A stretch of 64,000 nt of DNA from PALSA-1296 sp037143335 (GTDB lineage: Bacteria; Bacteroidota; Ignavibacteria; Palsa-1295): contig JBAWZA010000002.1 in assembly GCA_037143335.1 (NCBI GenBank), positions 118,822 to 182,821 of the forward strand, given 5' to 3'. The notes beneath the pieces are model-generated. The model searched no databases, was not told the DNA's origin, and saw only the letters and a program-made list of their open reading frames with translations. The position numbers and the translations under genes were made by a program. Below, piece after piece: positions 18,141 to 26,343 of this stretch (position 1 is the stretch's first letter; the number at the start of each line of letters is the position of its first letter).

Positions 18141-20288
18141 TTATTGAGGAATAGTAAGTCGTTTCCCCACAGGAATTGTATTGCGTTTCAAGTGATTTGC
18201 CTTCTTCAATTTTGTGAGGCTTATTCCATACTCATTCGCAATCGAAGAAAGTGTATCGCCCGAGCGTACGCGATAGATCGTTCTAGTGGATTTTCTTTGT
18301 GGTTGTTCGCTATCACCTTTTGCTGATGTTTTATTAACAGCATAGAGTTTTAGCTTTTGTCCTGCTTGTAATGAGGCTGGGTCCATGCCATCATTCCATT
18401 CGGCTAATTTGTCAACACTTGTTCCGAAGTTACGTGCTATGCTCGACATCGTCTCGCCTGGACGCACAGAATGAATTCGTGGCTTACCAGTTGGGGGATC
18501 GGCGTTCTCGTTCGGAGTCGATGTCGTCTTCTTCGCAAGATCATTTGTAGGAGCACGTTTCGGTCCACGTTCGATGTAGATCGAGAGCAATTGTCCACGT
18601 TTGAGTTTGTGACGGTAACTGATGTTGTTCCAGTTACGAATGTCGGATACTCGCACGCCATAATGCGCTGCGATTGAATTCAGTGTTTCCCCTCGTTTCA
18701 CACGATGACTTGTCTTGGAGGCTGTCTTCACAACCGGAGTCGGAGCAGGGGCTGATGAGCCAGTCGAATCATTTGATGCAATTGCCTGAGGAGCCATGAC
18801 TGACATTGGCACTCTTATGCGTGCGCCTCGGCGTACCTTCTCAGTTGTTTCGAGGTTGTTATAGTCAGCTAATTGTTCGGTAGTAAGTCCATAACTTTTC
18901 GCAATTGAACGAAGCGATTCTCCACGCTCAACTGTGTGTACAAGCCACGGACGCTTTTCTTCAGGAGTAAGCTTTGCATATCGCTCGTAGAATTTTTTTG
19001 CTGTGCCGATAGGAATCTTCACACAATATCCATTTGCTCCGCATACTTCTAATGGGGGAGTTGATGGTTGCAACAACTCAGGGTTAAGGCTCTTGATCTC
19101 CAATCCGCTCACACCCGAAGCAGTGCCGATTGCGTTGAGGTCAACAGCTTCGTGAACATAAACCGTATCGTACTCGACCGGATTTTCATAGGAGATATTT
19201 GTGAATCCATAACGAGTCGGATCCATTGCAATTGTCGCCGCAGCAATGTAGAGCGGGATATAATTCTGCGTTTCCTTCGGCAAGCAATCTCGAATGCCCC
19301 AGAAAGTCGAATTATTTGACTCTGCCATACAACGACGAATGCGCGTCATAGAGCAATCATAACATGCAAGTGCTAAGTGCCAATCGCCCATAGCTTTGTA
19401 TAAATCCTTTAGATGCCTTGCTGCTGCACGAGTAGCTTTCCACGGATCACGACGATTATCAAGCCACCAATTACTTTTGAGTCCGTACATTGAACCAGTA
19501 CCTTCAATGAACTGCCACAAGCCCACCGCTTGAGCTTTTGACGTGACTGTCGGATTTAGCCCGCTCTCAATCATTGAGAGATAGACTAATTCTTCCGGAG
19601 TGCCCTCTTGACGAAATATCTCTTTCATCTTCGGGATAAATTTCTTCGATCTGGTTAACCATTTGGTAAAGAATGTCCTGCCATTACCCTGCATGAAATA
19701 CGCAATCGTTTTCTCAACATCAGGATTCATTGTCAGTGGGACTTGCGTAGCGACAATGGGTGATTTCGGGACTGGGATATTCCGAATGTCCATCTTGGAC
19801 ATCTCTTCATTGAATTTCTGCCTGAGCGCAAAGATTGAGGCTGATGGTGGGAGTACATCAATTTTGGCTACGAATTTCTCATAGTCCTCGAGTACTGATT
19901 TAGTGAGCTCCTGAAAATCTTTATTCTCTTTGAGATTCGGGAAGTAGATGAGGCGGTTGAGAATATCAATCGCGCCTTCGAACCTTCTGACTACTTCGTT
20001 CTTATCCTTGCGTTGTTCAGCTGCAAGTGCGCGCAGCCATTCTTGACGAGCGGCTTCGAGTCGCTCCTCAATAATGGCTGAGTCGAGAACGGTGTTGTGG
20101 TCATCAAGAGTCGCAAACGGATCGGCATCCTTGACAACTTTTGGGATAGTATCAACGCTGTTGGTTACTATTTTTTTCGAGCCGCCGCAACCAAGTAGGA
20201 AGCTAAATGCGAACGCTGAAAAACTCACGACGATCATCAGTGATCGGAGTTTGTGTAAACGGTCTGAGTTCTTTAGAGAATTTGCCAT
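18141..20288 (-). CDS. Membrane-bound lytic transglycosylase lipoprotein (MltD-like) with four LysM repeats
   Basis: A 715-aa cell-wall enzyme that cleaves peptidoglycan glycan strands to 1,6-anhydro ends. The lipobox LLGC places the lipidated Cys at residue 34. A helical region precedes the GH23 domain (~200-370), with catalytic Glu in YLSMIESGLNP (about 239) and AVGLWQFIEGTG. The usual AYNAGEGxVxRA motif is strongly altered, reading ACYDCSMTRIRRCM. Four LysM peptidoglycan-binding repeats follow near residues 447, 525, 604 and 668 (VERGESL, VKRGETL, VRPGETM, VRSGDTL). A good promoter match lies ~280 nt upstream, giving a long structured leader. Confidence 0.9.
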   Translation of the reverse strand: MANSLKNSDRLHKLRSLMIVVSFSAFAFSFLLGCGGSKKIVTNSVDTIPKVVKDADPFATLDDHNTVLDSAIIEERLEAARQEWLRALAAEQRKDKNEVVRRFEGAIDILNRLIYFPNLKENKDFQELTKSVLEDYEKFVAKIDVLPPSASIFALRQKFNEEMSKMDIRNIPVPKSPIVATQVPLTMNPDVEKTIAYFMQGNGRTFFTKWLTRSKKFIPKMKEIFRQEGTPEELVYLSMIESGLNPTVTSKAQAVGLWQFIEGTGSMYGLKSNWWLDNRRDPWKATRAAARHLKDLYKAMGDWHLALACYDCSMTRIRRCMAESNNSTFWGIRDCLPKETQNYIPLYIAAATIAMDPTRYGFTNISYENPVEYDTVYVHEAVDLNAIGTASGVSGLEIKSLNPELLQPSTPPLEVCGANGYCVKIPIGTAKKFYERYAKLTPEEKRPWLVHTVERGESLRSIAKSYGLTTEQLADYNNLETTEKVRRGARIRVPMSVMAPQAIASNDSTGSSAPAPTPVVKTASKTSHRVKRGETLNSIAAHYGVRVSDIRNWNNISYRHKLKRGQLLSIYIERGPKRAPTNDLAKKTTSTPNENADPPTGKPRIHSVRPGETMSSIARNFGTSVDKLAEWNDGMDPASLQAGQKLKLYAVNKTSAKGDSEQPQRKSTRTIYRVRSGDTLSSIANEYGISLTKLKKANHLKRNTIPVGKRLTIPQ

Positions 20289-20310
20289 GCTTTATTTATT
20301 TATATCAAAG

Positions 20311-20353
20311 AATGAATGATGAAGGGCATTCAGACTATAGAGAATCATTCATT
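20311..20353 (-). repeat. 10-bp perfect inverted repeat in the transglycosylase leader
   Basis: AATGAATGAT at 20311-20320 is the exact reverse complement of ATCATTCATT at 20344-20353, with a 23-nt loop. It lies 23-65 nt upstream of the transglycosylase start codon, close enough to affect ribosome access. It is AT-rich, with no T-tract typical of a terminator. Confidence 0.5.
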
Positions 20354-20374
20354 TGCATAGCCATACGAGGCAGA

Positions 20375-20398
20375 GACGGCGCTTTCGGAAGCGTCGTC
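20375..20398. repeat. GC-rich stem-loop in the transglycosylase leader
   Basis: GACGGCGCTT and AAGCGTCGTC form a 10-bp stem (one non-Watson-Crick G-T pair) around a TCGG loop. No poly-T follows on either strand, so it is not an intrinsic terminator. It could be part of a leader RNA fold or a genomic repeat element. Confidence 0.5.
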
Positions 20399-20568
20399 GC
20401 AGCTTGGCGGGGCATCATAGCTAAAGAATAATAGCCTATCTTTTTCCCTTCACATTCTACATCAGGCTTGTGAGGCCGTCATTCTGAGTTAATACAACTT
20501 GGTGACTCCAGATTGAGTTTCCTCTTCGTTTTTACGAACAAAAAGCGCAAAATGTTATGAGTCTATTA

Positions 20569-20598
20569 CAAATATACGAAATTTTCGGACCCTATCAA
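20569..20598 (-). promoter_or_regulatory. Bacteroidota-type promoter, TTG-N19-TATATTTG
   Basis: On the minus strand TTG (20598-20596) is followed after 19 nt by TATATTTG (20576-20569), an exact match to the -7 consensus TAnnTTTG used by Bacteroidota primary sigma factors, at the expected spacing. Transcription would begin near 20562 and run ~275 nt before the transglycosylase start codon. Confidence 0.5.
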
Positions 20599-20707
20599 CA
20601 TTTTTCAACATTTTTCCCCACAAATAAGCAGGGATGAGTTTCTGCCCTACCAAGAAATGTAACAAACACCCAACTTCGACTGACTTATATATAAGGAGGA
20701 GATACTT

Positions 20708-20785
20708 ATGAAACGCACGCTCTATTCGATTATCTTTTTTGCTCTGTCTTTCATCGCACTCGTAGCATTGTGCGGGCATGCTTGA
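20708..20785 (+). CDS. 25-residue hydrophobic small protein
   Basis: ATG preceded by an unusually strong AAGGAGGAG ribosome site 8 nt upstream, in a genome where most starts lack one. The product is a short basic N-terminus (MKRTLYS) plus a ~15-residue hydrophobic stretch ending LCGHA, so it is either a tiny membrane peptide or a short toxin-like peptide; a canonical lipobox is not present. A weak intrinsic terminator follows about 75 nt after the stop, suggesting a dedicated short mRNA. There is no homologue I recognise. Confidence rests on the ribosome site and composition only. Confidence 0.5.
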   Translation: MKRTLYSIIFFALSFIALVALCGHA

Positions 20786-20858
20786 GATTTTCTACTAAAG
20801 GGAAGGAAACCTCAAGAGTAGTGAAACGAGTTCGATGATTAGCAAAATGGAATTTCAC

Positions 20859-20879
20859 ACGGATTCAATCCGTTTTCTC
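20859..20879 (+). terminator. Weak intrinsic terminator after the small ORF
   Basis: ACGGAT (20859-20864), loop TCA, ATCCGT (20868-20873), followed by TTTCTC. The 6-bp stem is short and the T-run is interrupted, so termination would be modest. Confidence 0.4.
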
Positions 20880-20906
20880 TTCGATTATTTTATCTGAACA
20901 TTGCCA

Positions 20907-21275
20907 ATGCAAATTGAAGAAGTGTATCGCATCGCGTTTGAGGCTTTCACCAATGCCTTAAACCAAAAACTGACGACCGTTGATAGTGAAGTAGAAATCG
21001 CTCCAAAGTTCTACCGAGGTACACTTGTGCTTCAACCCTCTGATCCGAGCTTGCAACCGAAAGAGGTTGACCTTGATATCTTTTTTAAGAAGATCATCTC
21101 TGTGCGGAATAACTTGAGGGTGCTTGAGCAGAAGATTAACAGTAGCAAGTTGGAAGAAGCGGAGAAGATCGATTTGCAAACGTACATCACCAAGTCCTAT
21201 GGTAGCCTCACGACATTCAACGTGCTATTTCAAGAGAATAAAGATAAATTCGTTGGAATGAAGGGCGACGGATAA
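20907..21275 (+). CDS. Conserved-looking hypothetical protein
   Basis: A 122-aa soluble acidic protein with no signal peptide, membrane segment or motif I recognise. It looks like a real gene: balanced composition, alternating strand/helix pattern, and no competing frame. The N-terminal ~70 residues look beta-rich (GTLVLQPSDPSLQPKEVDLD); the C-terminal part is helical and charged (VRNNLRVLEQKINSSKLEEA). The ATG at 20907 was preferred to a TTG two codons upstream. It converges on pfkA with an 8-bp gap. Confidence 0.6.
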   Translation: MQIEEVYRIAFEAFTNALNQKLTTVDSEVEIAPKFYRGTLVLQPSDPSLQPKEVDLDIFFKKIISVRNNLRVLEQKINSSKLEEAEKIDLQTYITKSYGSLTTFNVLFQENKDKFVGMKGDG

Positions 21276-21283
21276 GGCACTAT

Positions 21284-22258
21284 TTATTCTGCTAATACCT
21301 TCGCCAACTCAAAGAGAATAGTATCAACAGGTTTTTTGGTTTCGGCTGCTTCACGGAAAGGAGTGAGGGTGAGTTTGCCGTTAACCTCTCCCATCATGAC
21401 ATTATTCTGACCATTCATCAGCGCTTCCACTGCAGCTGCACCGAGTTTGGAGGCAAGGACTCTATCGCGAGCTGTTGGGCTTCCGCCACGCTGGACATGA
21501 CCGAGTACCGCAATGCGGTAATCAACACCTATCTCTGCCTTTACTTTTTCAGCAAGTTCAAACGCTCCACCGATTTCATCTCCTTCGGCTACAATAATCA
21601 TATTGGAGCGTTTGGTTGCGCGAAGTCCTTTAAAAATCTTTAGGAGATCTTCAAGTTTCGTTTCGTTTTCAGGGATTGCAATAAATTCAGCTCCACAACT
21701 TAATCCCACTTCGAGAGCGATAAAGCCACTCGTTCTACCCATGACCTCTATATAGAATGTTCGCTCGAATGCATCGGCTGTGTCGCGAATCTTATCAATA
21801 TTTTCGAGTGCTGTATTAACTGCAGTGTCAAAGCCAATCGTCTGATCGGTCCCGAAGAGATCGTTATCAATTGTGCCAGGACAGCCAACGACGGGGATAT
21901 CATATTCTTCAGTAAATGCAGCTCCGCCGCGAGCAGTGCCATCACCACCGATGATGACTAAACCGTCCATCTTTGCCGCGTGCATCGAATCATACGCCTT
22001 TTTCCGTCCTTCAGGAGTTAAAAATTCTGGTGTTCGTGATGATTTCAGAATTGTACCACCACGTTGAATGATGTTCGATACAGAACTTCGGATTAGCTCG
22101 GTGTAATCACCCGCCATCAATCCGCTGAAACCGTGCTCGACTCCGAGAACCCTGATGTCATTATGTCTGGCGACGCGAGTGATTGCACGGATACATGCAT
22201 TCATCCCGGGTGCATCACCACCAGCTGTGAGAACTCCAATTGTTTTGATCGTAGGCAT
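21284..22258 (-). CDS. pfkA: ATP-dependent 6-phosphofructokinase
   Basis: A 324-aa glycolytic enzyme phosphorylating fructose 6-phosphate to the 1,6-bisphosphate. The N-terminal nucleotide site is GVLTAGGDAPGMNA. The GGDGT motif at about residues 103-107 has Gly rather than Asp at the discriminating position, indicating ATP rather than pyrophosphate as donor. Catalytic PGTIDNDL (about 128-135) and substrate segments MGRTSGFIA and GHVQRGGSPTARDR are intact. Length matches bacterial Pfk1. It is followed 67 bp upstream by the end of an exported protein gene on the same strand. Confidence 0.97.
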   Translation of the reverse strand: MPTIKTIGVLTAGGDAPGMNACIRAITRVARHNDIRVLGVEHGFSGLMAGDYTELIRSSVSNIIQRGGTILKSSRTPEFLTPEGRKKAYDSMHAAKMDGLVIIGGDGTARGGAAFTEEYDIPVVGCPGTIDNDLFGTDQTIGFDTAVNTALENIDKIRDTADAFERTFYIEVMGRTSGFIALEVGLSCGAEFIAIPENETKLEDLLKIFKGLRATKRSNMIIVAEGDEIGGAFELAEKVKAEIGVDYRIAVLGHVQRGGSPTARDRVLASKLGAAAVEALMNGQNNVMMGEVNGKLTLTPFREAAETKKPVDTILFELAKVLAE

Positions 22259-22325
22259 GAAGAGCTTGTTGTTAGGAAGCCCTTAAACACCGAGAGCCAA
22301 GTGAGAGGTTCAAATGCAAATAATC

Positions 22326-24134
22326 CTACTCGGCAACAATCAATTTCTTTTGCGGACTTGCTTCGCCCAAATCAAGATAGTATGTACCACTCGCCAAGTG
22401 AGGTATAGTCACAACTTGGGAGGGTGAGTTCGATAGTGGAATTTTGGATAATGCTTTTCCATTCAAATCATATATCACGAGTGTTGCACCTCTATCCGAT
22501 GAACGAATAATATGCAGTCTCTGAATTCCTGAATGCAGTGGCATCGGATAAAATGACCAATCAGCATCCGTCGTAGTCGTTTGTGAACGAACTCCTGCCA
22601 GTGGATGAGCTGTGAATGACCACGTCTGCGACCAGCTCCCCTTGAGTGCTCCGACATTTTCGCGCACATGCCAATAATATGTCTGATTCTCGACTAGTGG
22701 AGTTTTCAATAGAATGTTAGTGGTCTTGAGTGCAAGTGAGTCCACCAGAGCTACCATAAAATTTGAAGTCTCAGCAAGCACGAATTCATAGGAGTTGGCT
22801 TCTGAGAGTGCACTCCAAGAGAAGGTAATCGGTTGGACAACTCGCTGTGCTGCATCTACAGGTTTGGTGAGTTGAACTTGATTCGTTGGTGAAACAACAA
22901 GAGATGAGACCTCCTTCATGAAATAAATGTCACCCGCATCTGACTTTGAATCTTGCCAACAAACATACCGAATGCTATCTCTTCCAAATTGAATGCTCGC
23001 AAAAGATTTTGTTGTTCCGGCATTTACATTGAATGGTCTGTTATTCACAAGCGGAGTTGCTCCGTTAACCAGAATATATCGCATATCGTAGTTGAATGTC
23101 TCATATGCGATTATGCGGAAATTTCCTGACGGCGAAATTGCAATGTCGGCATAATTCGGTGCTTGAGAGCCTTCAGCATCAAATCGTTGATTTGCTGGTG
23201 TAGTCACTGATGCACTTGGTACAAAGGCATAATAAAGATGAATTTTCGCTGAGTCATCACGTGAATCTCTCCAGACAATATGCGCATTACTATTGCGATC
23301 AATGGCAATGTTTGGTCCGCTCACCGGACAGGCGTTGATATTCCAATCTCCGGTTACGATTTTAAGAGGTGGCTCGAAGCTAATCCCCCGATTGGTAGAA
23401 CGTGCTAACCAAATATCACGGACGTTATTGATATTCGAACGAAAAACAATAAAGAGGTTCCCTTCAGGGGAACACGCAATTTTCTCGGCACAACACTCGC
23501 ATGTGCCTCCGATTCCACCTGTGAAGACATCCGCTTTTTTGTGCATGCTCCAAGATTTTCCCCCGTCGTTCGAAGTAGTCAGGTAAAGATGAACATTCGG
23601 CGAGAGCATTCTCTGTGTCTCGCGTGAATCTAAGTATGATACGTAGAGATTGTCGTTAGAGTCGCATGCTATCGAAGGGAAGTCCTGAGCATATTTGCTT
23701 GAGTCGTCGGCATCAGAAATTGAAACTGGAACAGTCCAGCTCTTGCCTTGATCAGTTGAGCGGGTGTACCAAATATCAGGTTGAGCATTGACCCTATTTC
23801 CCGTCCAAACCAAGTGAATATTTGATTTGGTATCAATAACAAATTGTGCTGTCCGCTGAAAATTGGAATTGCATACAGCATCCGAGCAAACTGCCTGGTT
23901 CGAGAATGTTTCTCCGCCATCGTTTGAGATCGCCATAGAAATTGGGCCGTTACCATTTCCATCGGCGCCACTTATCCAAGCAATATAAATATTTCCCGCT
24001 CTGTCGAGCTTCATCATCGGAGCGCGATCAGCGCGCATGGATTTATCAAGGTTCACGCGGACTGGCATTGTAAAAGTCTGCCCCCAGATGGTCGAAGGCA
24101 GAATAAATAAGATTGCGATGATAATTTTAGTCAT
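22326..24134 (-). CDS. Exported BNR/sialidase-fold protein with CxCC motif, FN3 domain and T9SS sorting domain
   Basis: A 602-aa surface protein. The signal peptide is residues 1-19 (STIWGQT). A six-bladed sialidase-like propeller spans ~25-430, with Asp-box-like motifs (SNDGGETF, STDQGKSW, TSNDGGKSW, STNRGISF). A cysteine cluster GTCECCAEK near residue 212 is exceptional for a propeller and could bind metal. A fibronectin III-like domain follows (~440-535: YEFVLAETSNF, YYWHVREN). The C-terminus (DWSFYPMPLH, YDLNGKALSK, LASGTYYLDL) is a T9SS sorting domain. It is divergent from the metal-type AraC regulator, suggesting shared control. True sialidase activity is not supported. Confidence 0.7.
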   Translation of the reverse strand: MTKIIIAILFILPSTIWGQTFTMPVRVNLDKSMRADRAPMMKLDRAGNIYIAWISGADGNGNGPISMAISNDGGETFSNQAVCSDAVCNSNFQRTAQFVIDTKSNIHLVWTGNRVNAQPDIWYTRSTDQGKSWTVPVSISDADDSSKYAQDFPSIACDSNDNLYVSYLDSRETQRMLSPNVHLYLTTSNDGGKSWSMHKKADVFTGGIGGTCECCAEKIACSPEGNLFIVFRSNINNVRDIWLARSTNRGISFEPPLKIVTGDWNINACPVSGPNIAIDRNSNAHIVWRDSRDDSAKIHLYYAFVPSASVTTPANQRFDAEGSQAPNYADIAISPSGNFRIIAYETFNYDMRYILVNGATPLVNNRPFNVNAGTTKSFASIQFGRDSIRYVCWQDSKSDAGDIYFMKEVSSLVVSPTNQVQLTKPVDAAQRVVQPITFSWSALSEANSYEFVLAETSNFMVALVDSLALKTTNILLKTPLVENQTYYWHVRENVGALKGSWSQTWSFTAHPLAGVRSQTTTTDADWSFYPMPLHSGIQRLHIIRSSDRGATLVIYDLNGKALSKIPLSNSPSQVVTIPHLASGTYYLDLGEASPQKKLIVAE

Positions 24135-24272
24135 AGCTGTATTGATGTTGTATGATAAAACACAGCACTTGGAGAGAAGTTACAATTTTTCCCAGGGCTT
24201 TAGCCAGTCAAAAATAGAAATCGGCTCAAATTCAGGGATAATTCTGTTAATAGTAATTAAGCTACTGCAACC

Positions 24273-24881
24273 ATGACCAAACCAAAGCCTCAACATACCG
24301 AAAAAGAGAATCTGAAGCAGATTCATATCAAGAATATGGTATGCACACGTTGCATAAAGGTTGTAGCTGACGACTGCATCAAGCTCGGACTTAAACCAAC
24401 AAGAGTTGATCTCGGTGTTGTAGAATTTCAGCGTGTTCTCTCCACTTCCAAAATGAAGCAGCTTTCGGATATATTACGGCAGGATGGGTTTGAAGTCTTA
24501 CCAGATAAGCGAGGATGGATCATCGAGCAAGTGAAGCACATTGTGATAGACTTGGTTCGTCATCCTGAGAAACTTCATAAAAATTACTCAACATATTTAG
24601 CCAAGAGTACTGGATTGGAGTATCACTATCTCAGTGGTCTTTTTTCTGCAACAGAGAATATAACGATCGAGCAGTTTATGATCTTACAAAAAATTGAACG
24701 AGCGAAAGAGTTGATTATTTATGATGAACTTACTCTGAAGGAGATTGCACGAACGATGGGGTATAGTAGCTCAGCACATTTTTCGAGTCAGTTCAAAAAG
24801 GTAACTGGGCTATCACCATCATATTTTAAAAGCCTCCGTTCAGCAAAACGCATAGTGATTGATGCGCTTCGTGCACCGTAA
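24273..24881 (+). CDS. AraC-family regulator with HMA-like N-terminal metal-binding region
   Basis: A 202-aa transcription factor. The N-terminal ~75 residues resemble a heavy-metal-associated (ferredoxin-like) domain: IHIKNMVCTRCIKVV puts a CxxC at residues 24-27, the metal-binding position. Residues ~90-192 form the two-helix-turn-helix AraC domain (ELTLKEIARTMGYSSSAHFS, FKKVTGLSPSYFK). A DNA-binding protein that senses metal through its own CxxC is the natural reading (inference). It is followed by two HMA proteins and an outer-membrane protein on the same strand and is divergent from the CxCC propeller gene; it probably controls both directions. Confidence 0.8.
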   Translation: MTKPKPQHTEKENLKQIHIKNMVCTRCIKVVADDCIKLGLKPTRVDLGVVEFQRVLSTSKMKQLSDILRQDGFEVLPDKRGWIIEQVKHIVIDLVRHPEKLHKNYSTYLAKSTGLEYHYLSGLFSATENITIEQFMILQKIERAKELIIYDELTLKEIARTMGYSSSAHFSSQFKKVTGLSPSYFKSLRSAKRIVIDALRAP

Positions 24882-24934
24882 AAAGTTGTAACTTTGGGTC
24901 GTAACTATGTAAGTGCATTGCTGGTATAATAGAT

Positions 24935-25705
24935 ATGACAAGTGTAGAGGCAGATAGTTTGACACGAGAATATGAGGTGCTTGGGATGCACTGTGGAGGG
25001 TGTGCCACGAAAGTGGAGTCAGCACTTTCAGTGTTGCCTGGGATTGACTCAGTGAAGGTGAATCTTGAGAATGCAAAAGCTCAAATAACAATGGCAAAAG
25101 ATATTCCATTGCAAACGCTGAACGTTGCTGTTGCAGGTGTTGGCGCCTATCATCTCGAGACAGCTCATACACCCGCCGAACATTTTGCAATGACACATCG
25201 GAGCAACGAGCATAGTTCGGGTACTACGGCTGGTAGCTACTATCCATTGTTTTTAGTTGTAGGATTTGTAACTGCATTCTCCATAATTCTCAGCTTGAAA
25301 TCTGCTCCGACCATAGAGTCATGGATGGGATACTTCATGAGTCTATTTTTTGTCGCTTTTTCATTTTTCAAGCTTTTAGATATTAGGGGCTTTGCACTGT
25401 CGTACTCTTCCTATGATATCATTGCAAAGCGTTGGATTGGTTATGGATATGTTTATCCGTTTCTTGAGCTAGCGTTGGGGATTGCATATCTTCTCGTACC
25501 GATGAGTACTATTCTGAATATCTTGACAACTACGATCATGTCAATAAGTATTATCGGGGTGATAGAAAGCGTCACAAATAAAAGAAAGATCCAGTGTGCT
25601 TGTCTCGGCACAGTTTTTAATCTGCCAATGGGGACAGTCACGATAGTCGAGGACGCCTTGATGATCGTCATGGCGGTGGCAATGCTCGTTTTCGCAAAAG
25701 TTTAG
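24935..25705 (+). CDS. HMA domain fused to MauE/DoxX-like membrane protein
   Basis: A 256-aa protein. Residues ~10-78 are an HMA domain with GMHCGGC (CxxC at 20-23), the soft-metal (Cu/Zn/Cd/Hg) binding loop. About five hydrophobic helices follow (~103-255), resembling MauE/DoxX-like redox-associated membrane proteins. A conserved-looking Cys pair in KIQCACLGTVFNLPMG precedes the last helix and could take part in thiol redox or metal transfer. It may accept metal from the cytoplasm and act at the inner membrane. A TAACTTTG box (24889-24896) upstream may be its own -7 element. No P-type ATPase is present nearby. Confidence 0.75.
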   Translation: MTSVEADSLTREYEVLGMHCGGCATKVESALSVLPGIDSVKVNLENAKAQITMAKDIPLQTLNVAVAGVGAYHLETAHTPAEHFAMTHRSNEHSSGTTAGSYYPLFLVVGFVTAFSIILSLKSAPTIESWMGYFMSLFFVAFSFFKLLDIRGFALSYSSYDIIAKRWIGYGYVYPFLELALGIAYLLVPMSTILNILTTTIMSISIIGVIESVTNKRKIQCACLGTVFNLPMGTVTIVEDALMIVMAVAMLVFAKV

Positions 25706-25766
25706 CAGAATCACAATCAGAATGAATGGGTTGCTCTGTTCATCCACGCAATAGGAGAATCAAATT

Positions 25767-26330
25767 ATGAAGAAAATCATGAGAAATTTCGCAGCAATGT
25801 TATTGTTGGCATTCGGACTTCCGTTATCATCACACGCACAGCTTATAAGTGCTGATGTAGGAGTTGACGGACTCACATGTTCGATGTGCGCACGTGGGAC
25901 TGAAGAGACAATGAAGCGACTCGATTTCATTGATACCATGTGGGTTGATTTGAATACACTCGTAGCTCACATCCAATTCAAAAAAGATATGAGCGCTCCA
26001 ATTGAGGATATCATCAAGGGAGTAGAGGATGCTGGTTTCAGTGTGAGGAACATCACCGGAATATTTGAATTCACTGGCCAAAAAATCGGGAAAGATGAAC
26101 ACGTTGATTATGCCTCGGACGTATTGCACTTCGTCGGAGTTAGTGATCGCACACTTGATGGCAAGGTTGCTCTGAGGTTTATTGATAAGCCGTTCGTATC
26201 AAAGAAAGAATTTAAGGAATGGGCTAACAAGACAACGATGAGTTGCTATAAGAAAAATAAACAGGATGATTGTTGCCCATCGAATACTACTAAATCCAAA
26301 CACCTATTTCATGTAACGATCGCTTCCTAA
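25767..26330 (+). CDS. Exported HMA-like metal-binding protein with C-terminal cysteine tail
   Basis: A 187-aa protein with signal peptide residues 1-24 (LPLSSHAQ). Residues ~28-98 form an HMA-like domain with GLTCSMCARGTEE (CxxC at 38-41). The remainder includes a small alpha/beta region and a Cys-rich tail (MSCYKKN, DDCCPSN), giving further thiols. A periplasmic metallochaperone receiving metal from the preceding membrane protein is a reasonable inference. A recognisable AGGAGA ribosome site precedes the ATG. The next gene starts 13 bp downstream. Confidence 0.7.
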   Translation: MKKIMRNFAAMLLLAFGLPLSSHAQLISADVGVDGLTCSMCARGTEETMKRLDFIDTMWVDLNTLVAHIQFKKDMSAPIEDIIKGVEDAGFSVRNITGIFEFTGQKIGKDEHVDYASDVLHFVGVSDRTLDGKVALRFIDKPFVSKKEFKEWANKTTMSCYKKNKQDDCCPSNTTKSKHLFHVTIAS

Positions 26331-26343
26331 ATTACTTCGACAG

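Larger units (their letters stand above)
20289..20906. other. 618-bp region: structured leader of the transglycosylase and a small-ORF transcription unit
   Basis: The left half (20289-20568) would be the 5' leader of the minus-strand transglycosylase gene. It contains a perfect 10-bp inverted repeat (20311-20320 with 20344-20353) and a 10-bp stem-loop (20375-20398). The right half contains the tandem direct repeat CAACATTTTT at about 20596-20616, a 25-codon plus-strand ORF with a strong ribosome site (20708-20785), and a weak terminator (20859-20879). No longer gene is supported on either strand. Confidence 0.55.

Noticed and set aside
20375..20398. GC stem-loop considered as a terminator
   Set aside because: No T-tract follows on either strand, so intrinsic termination is unlikely.
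20596..20616. CRISPR-like or phage repeat (tandem CAACATTTTT)
   Set aside because: Only two short AT-rich copies without spacers of regular length; likely chance or a simple promoter-region repeat.
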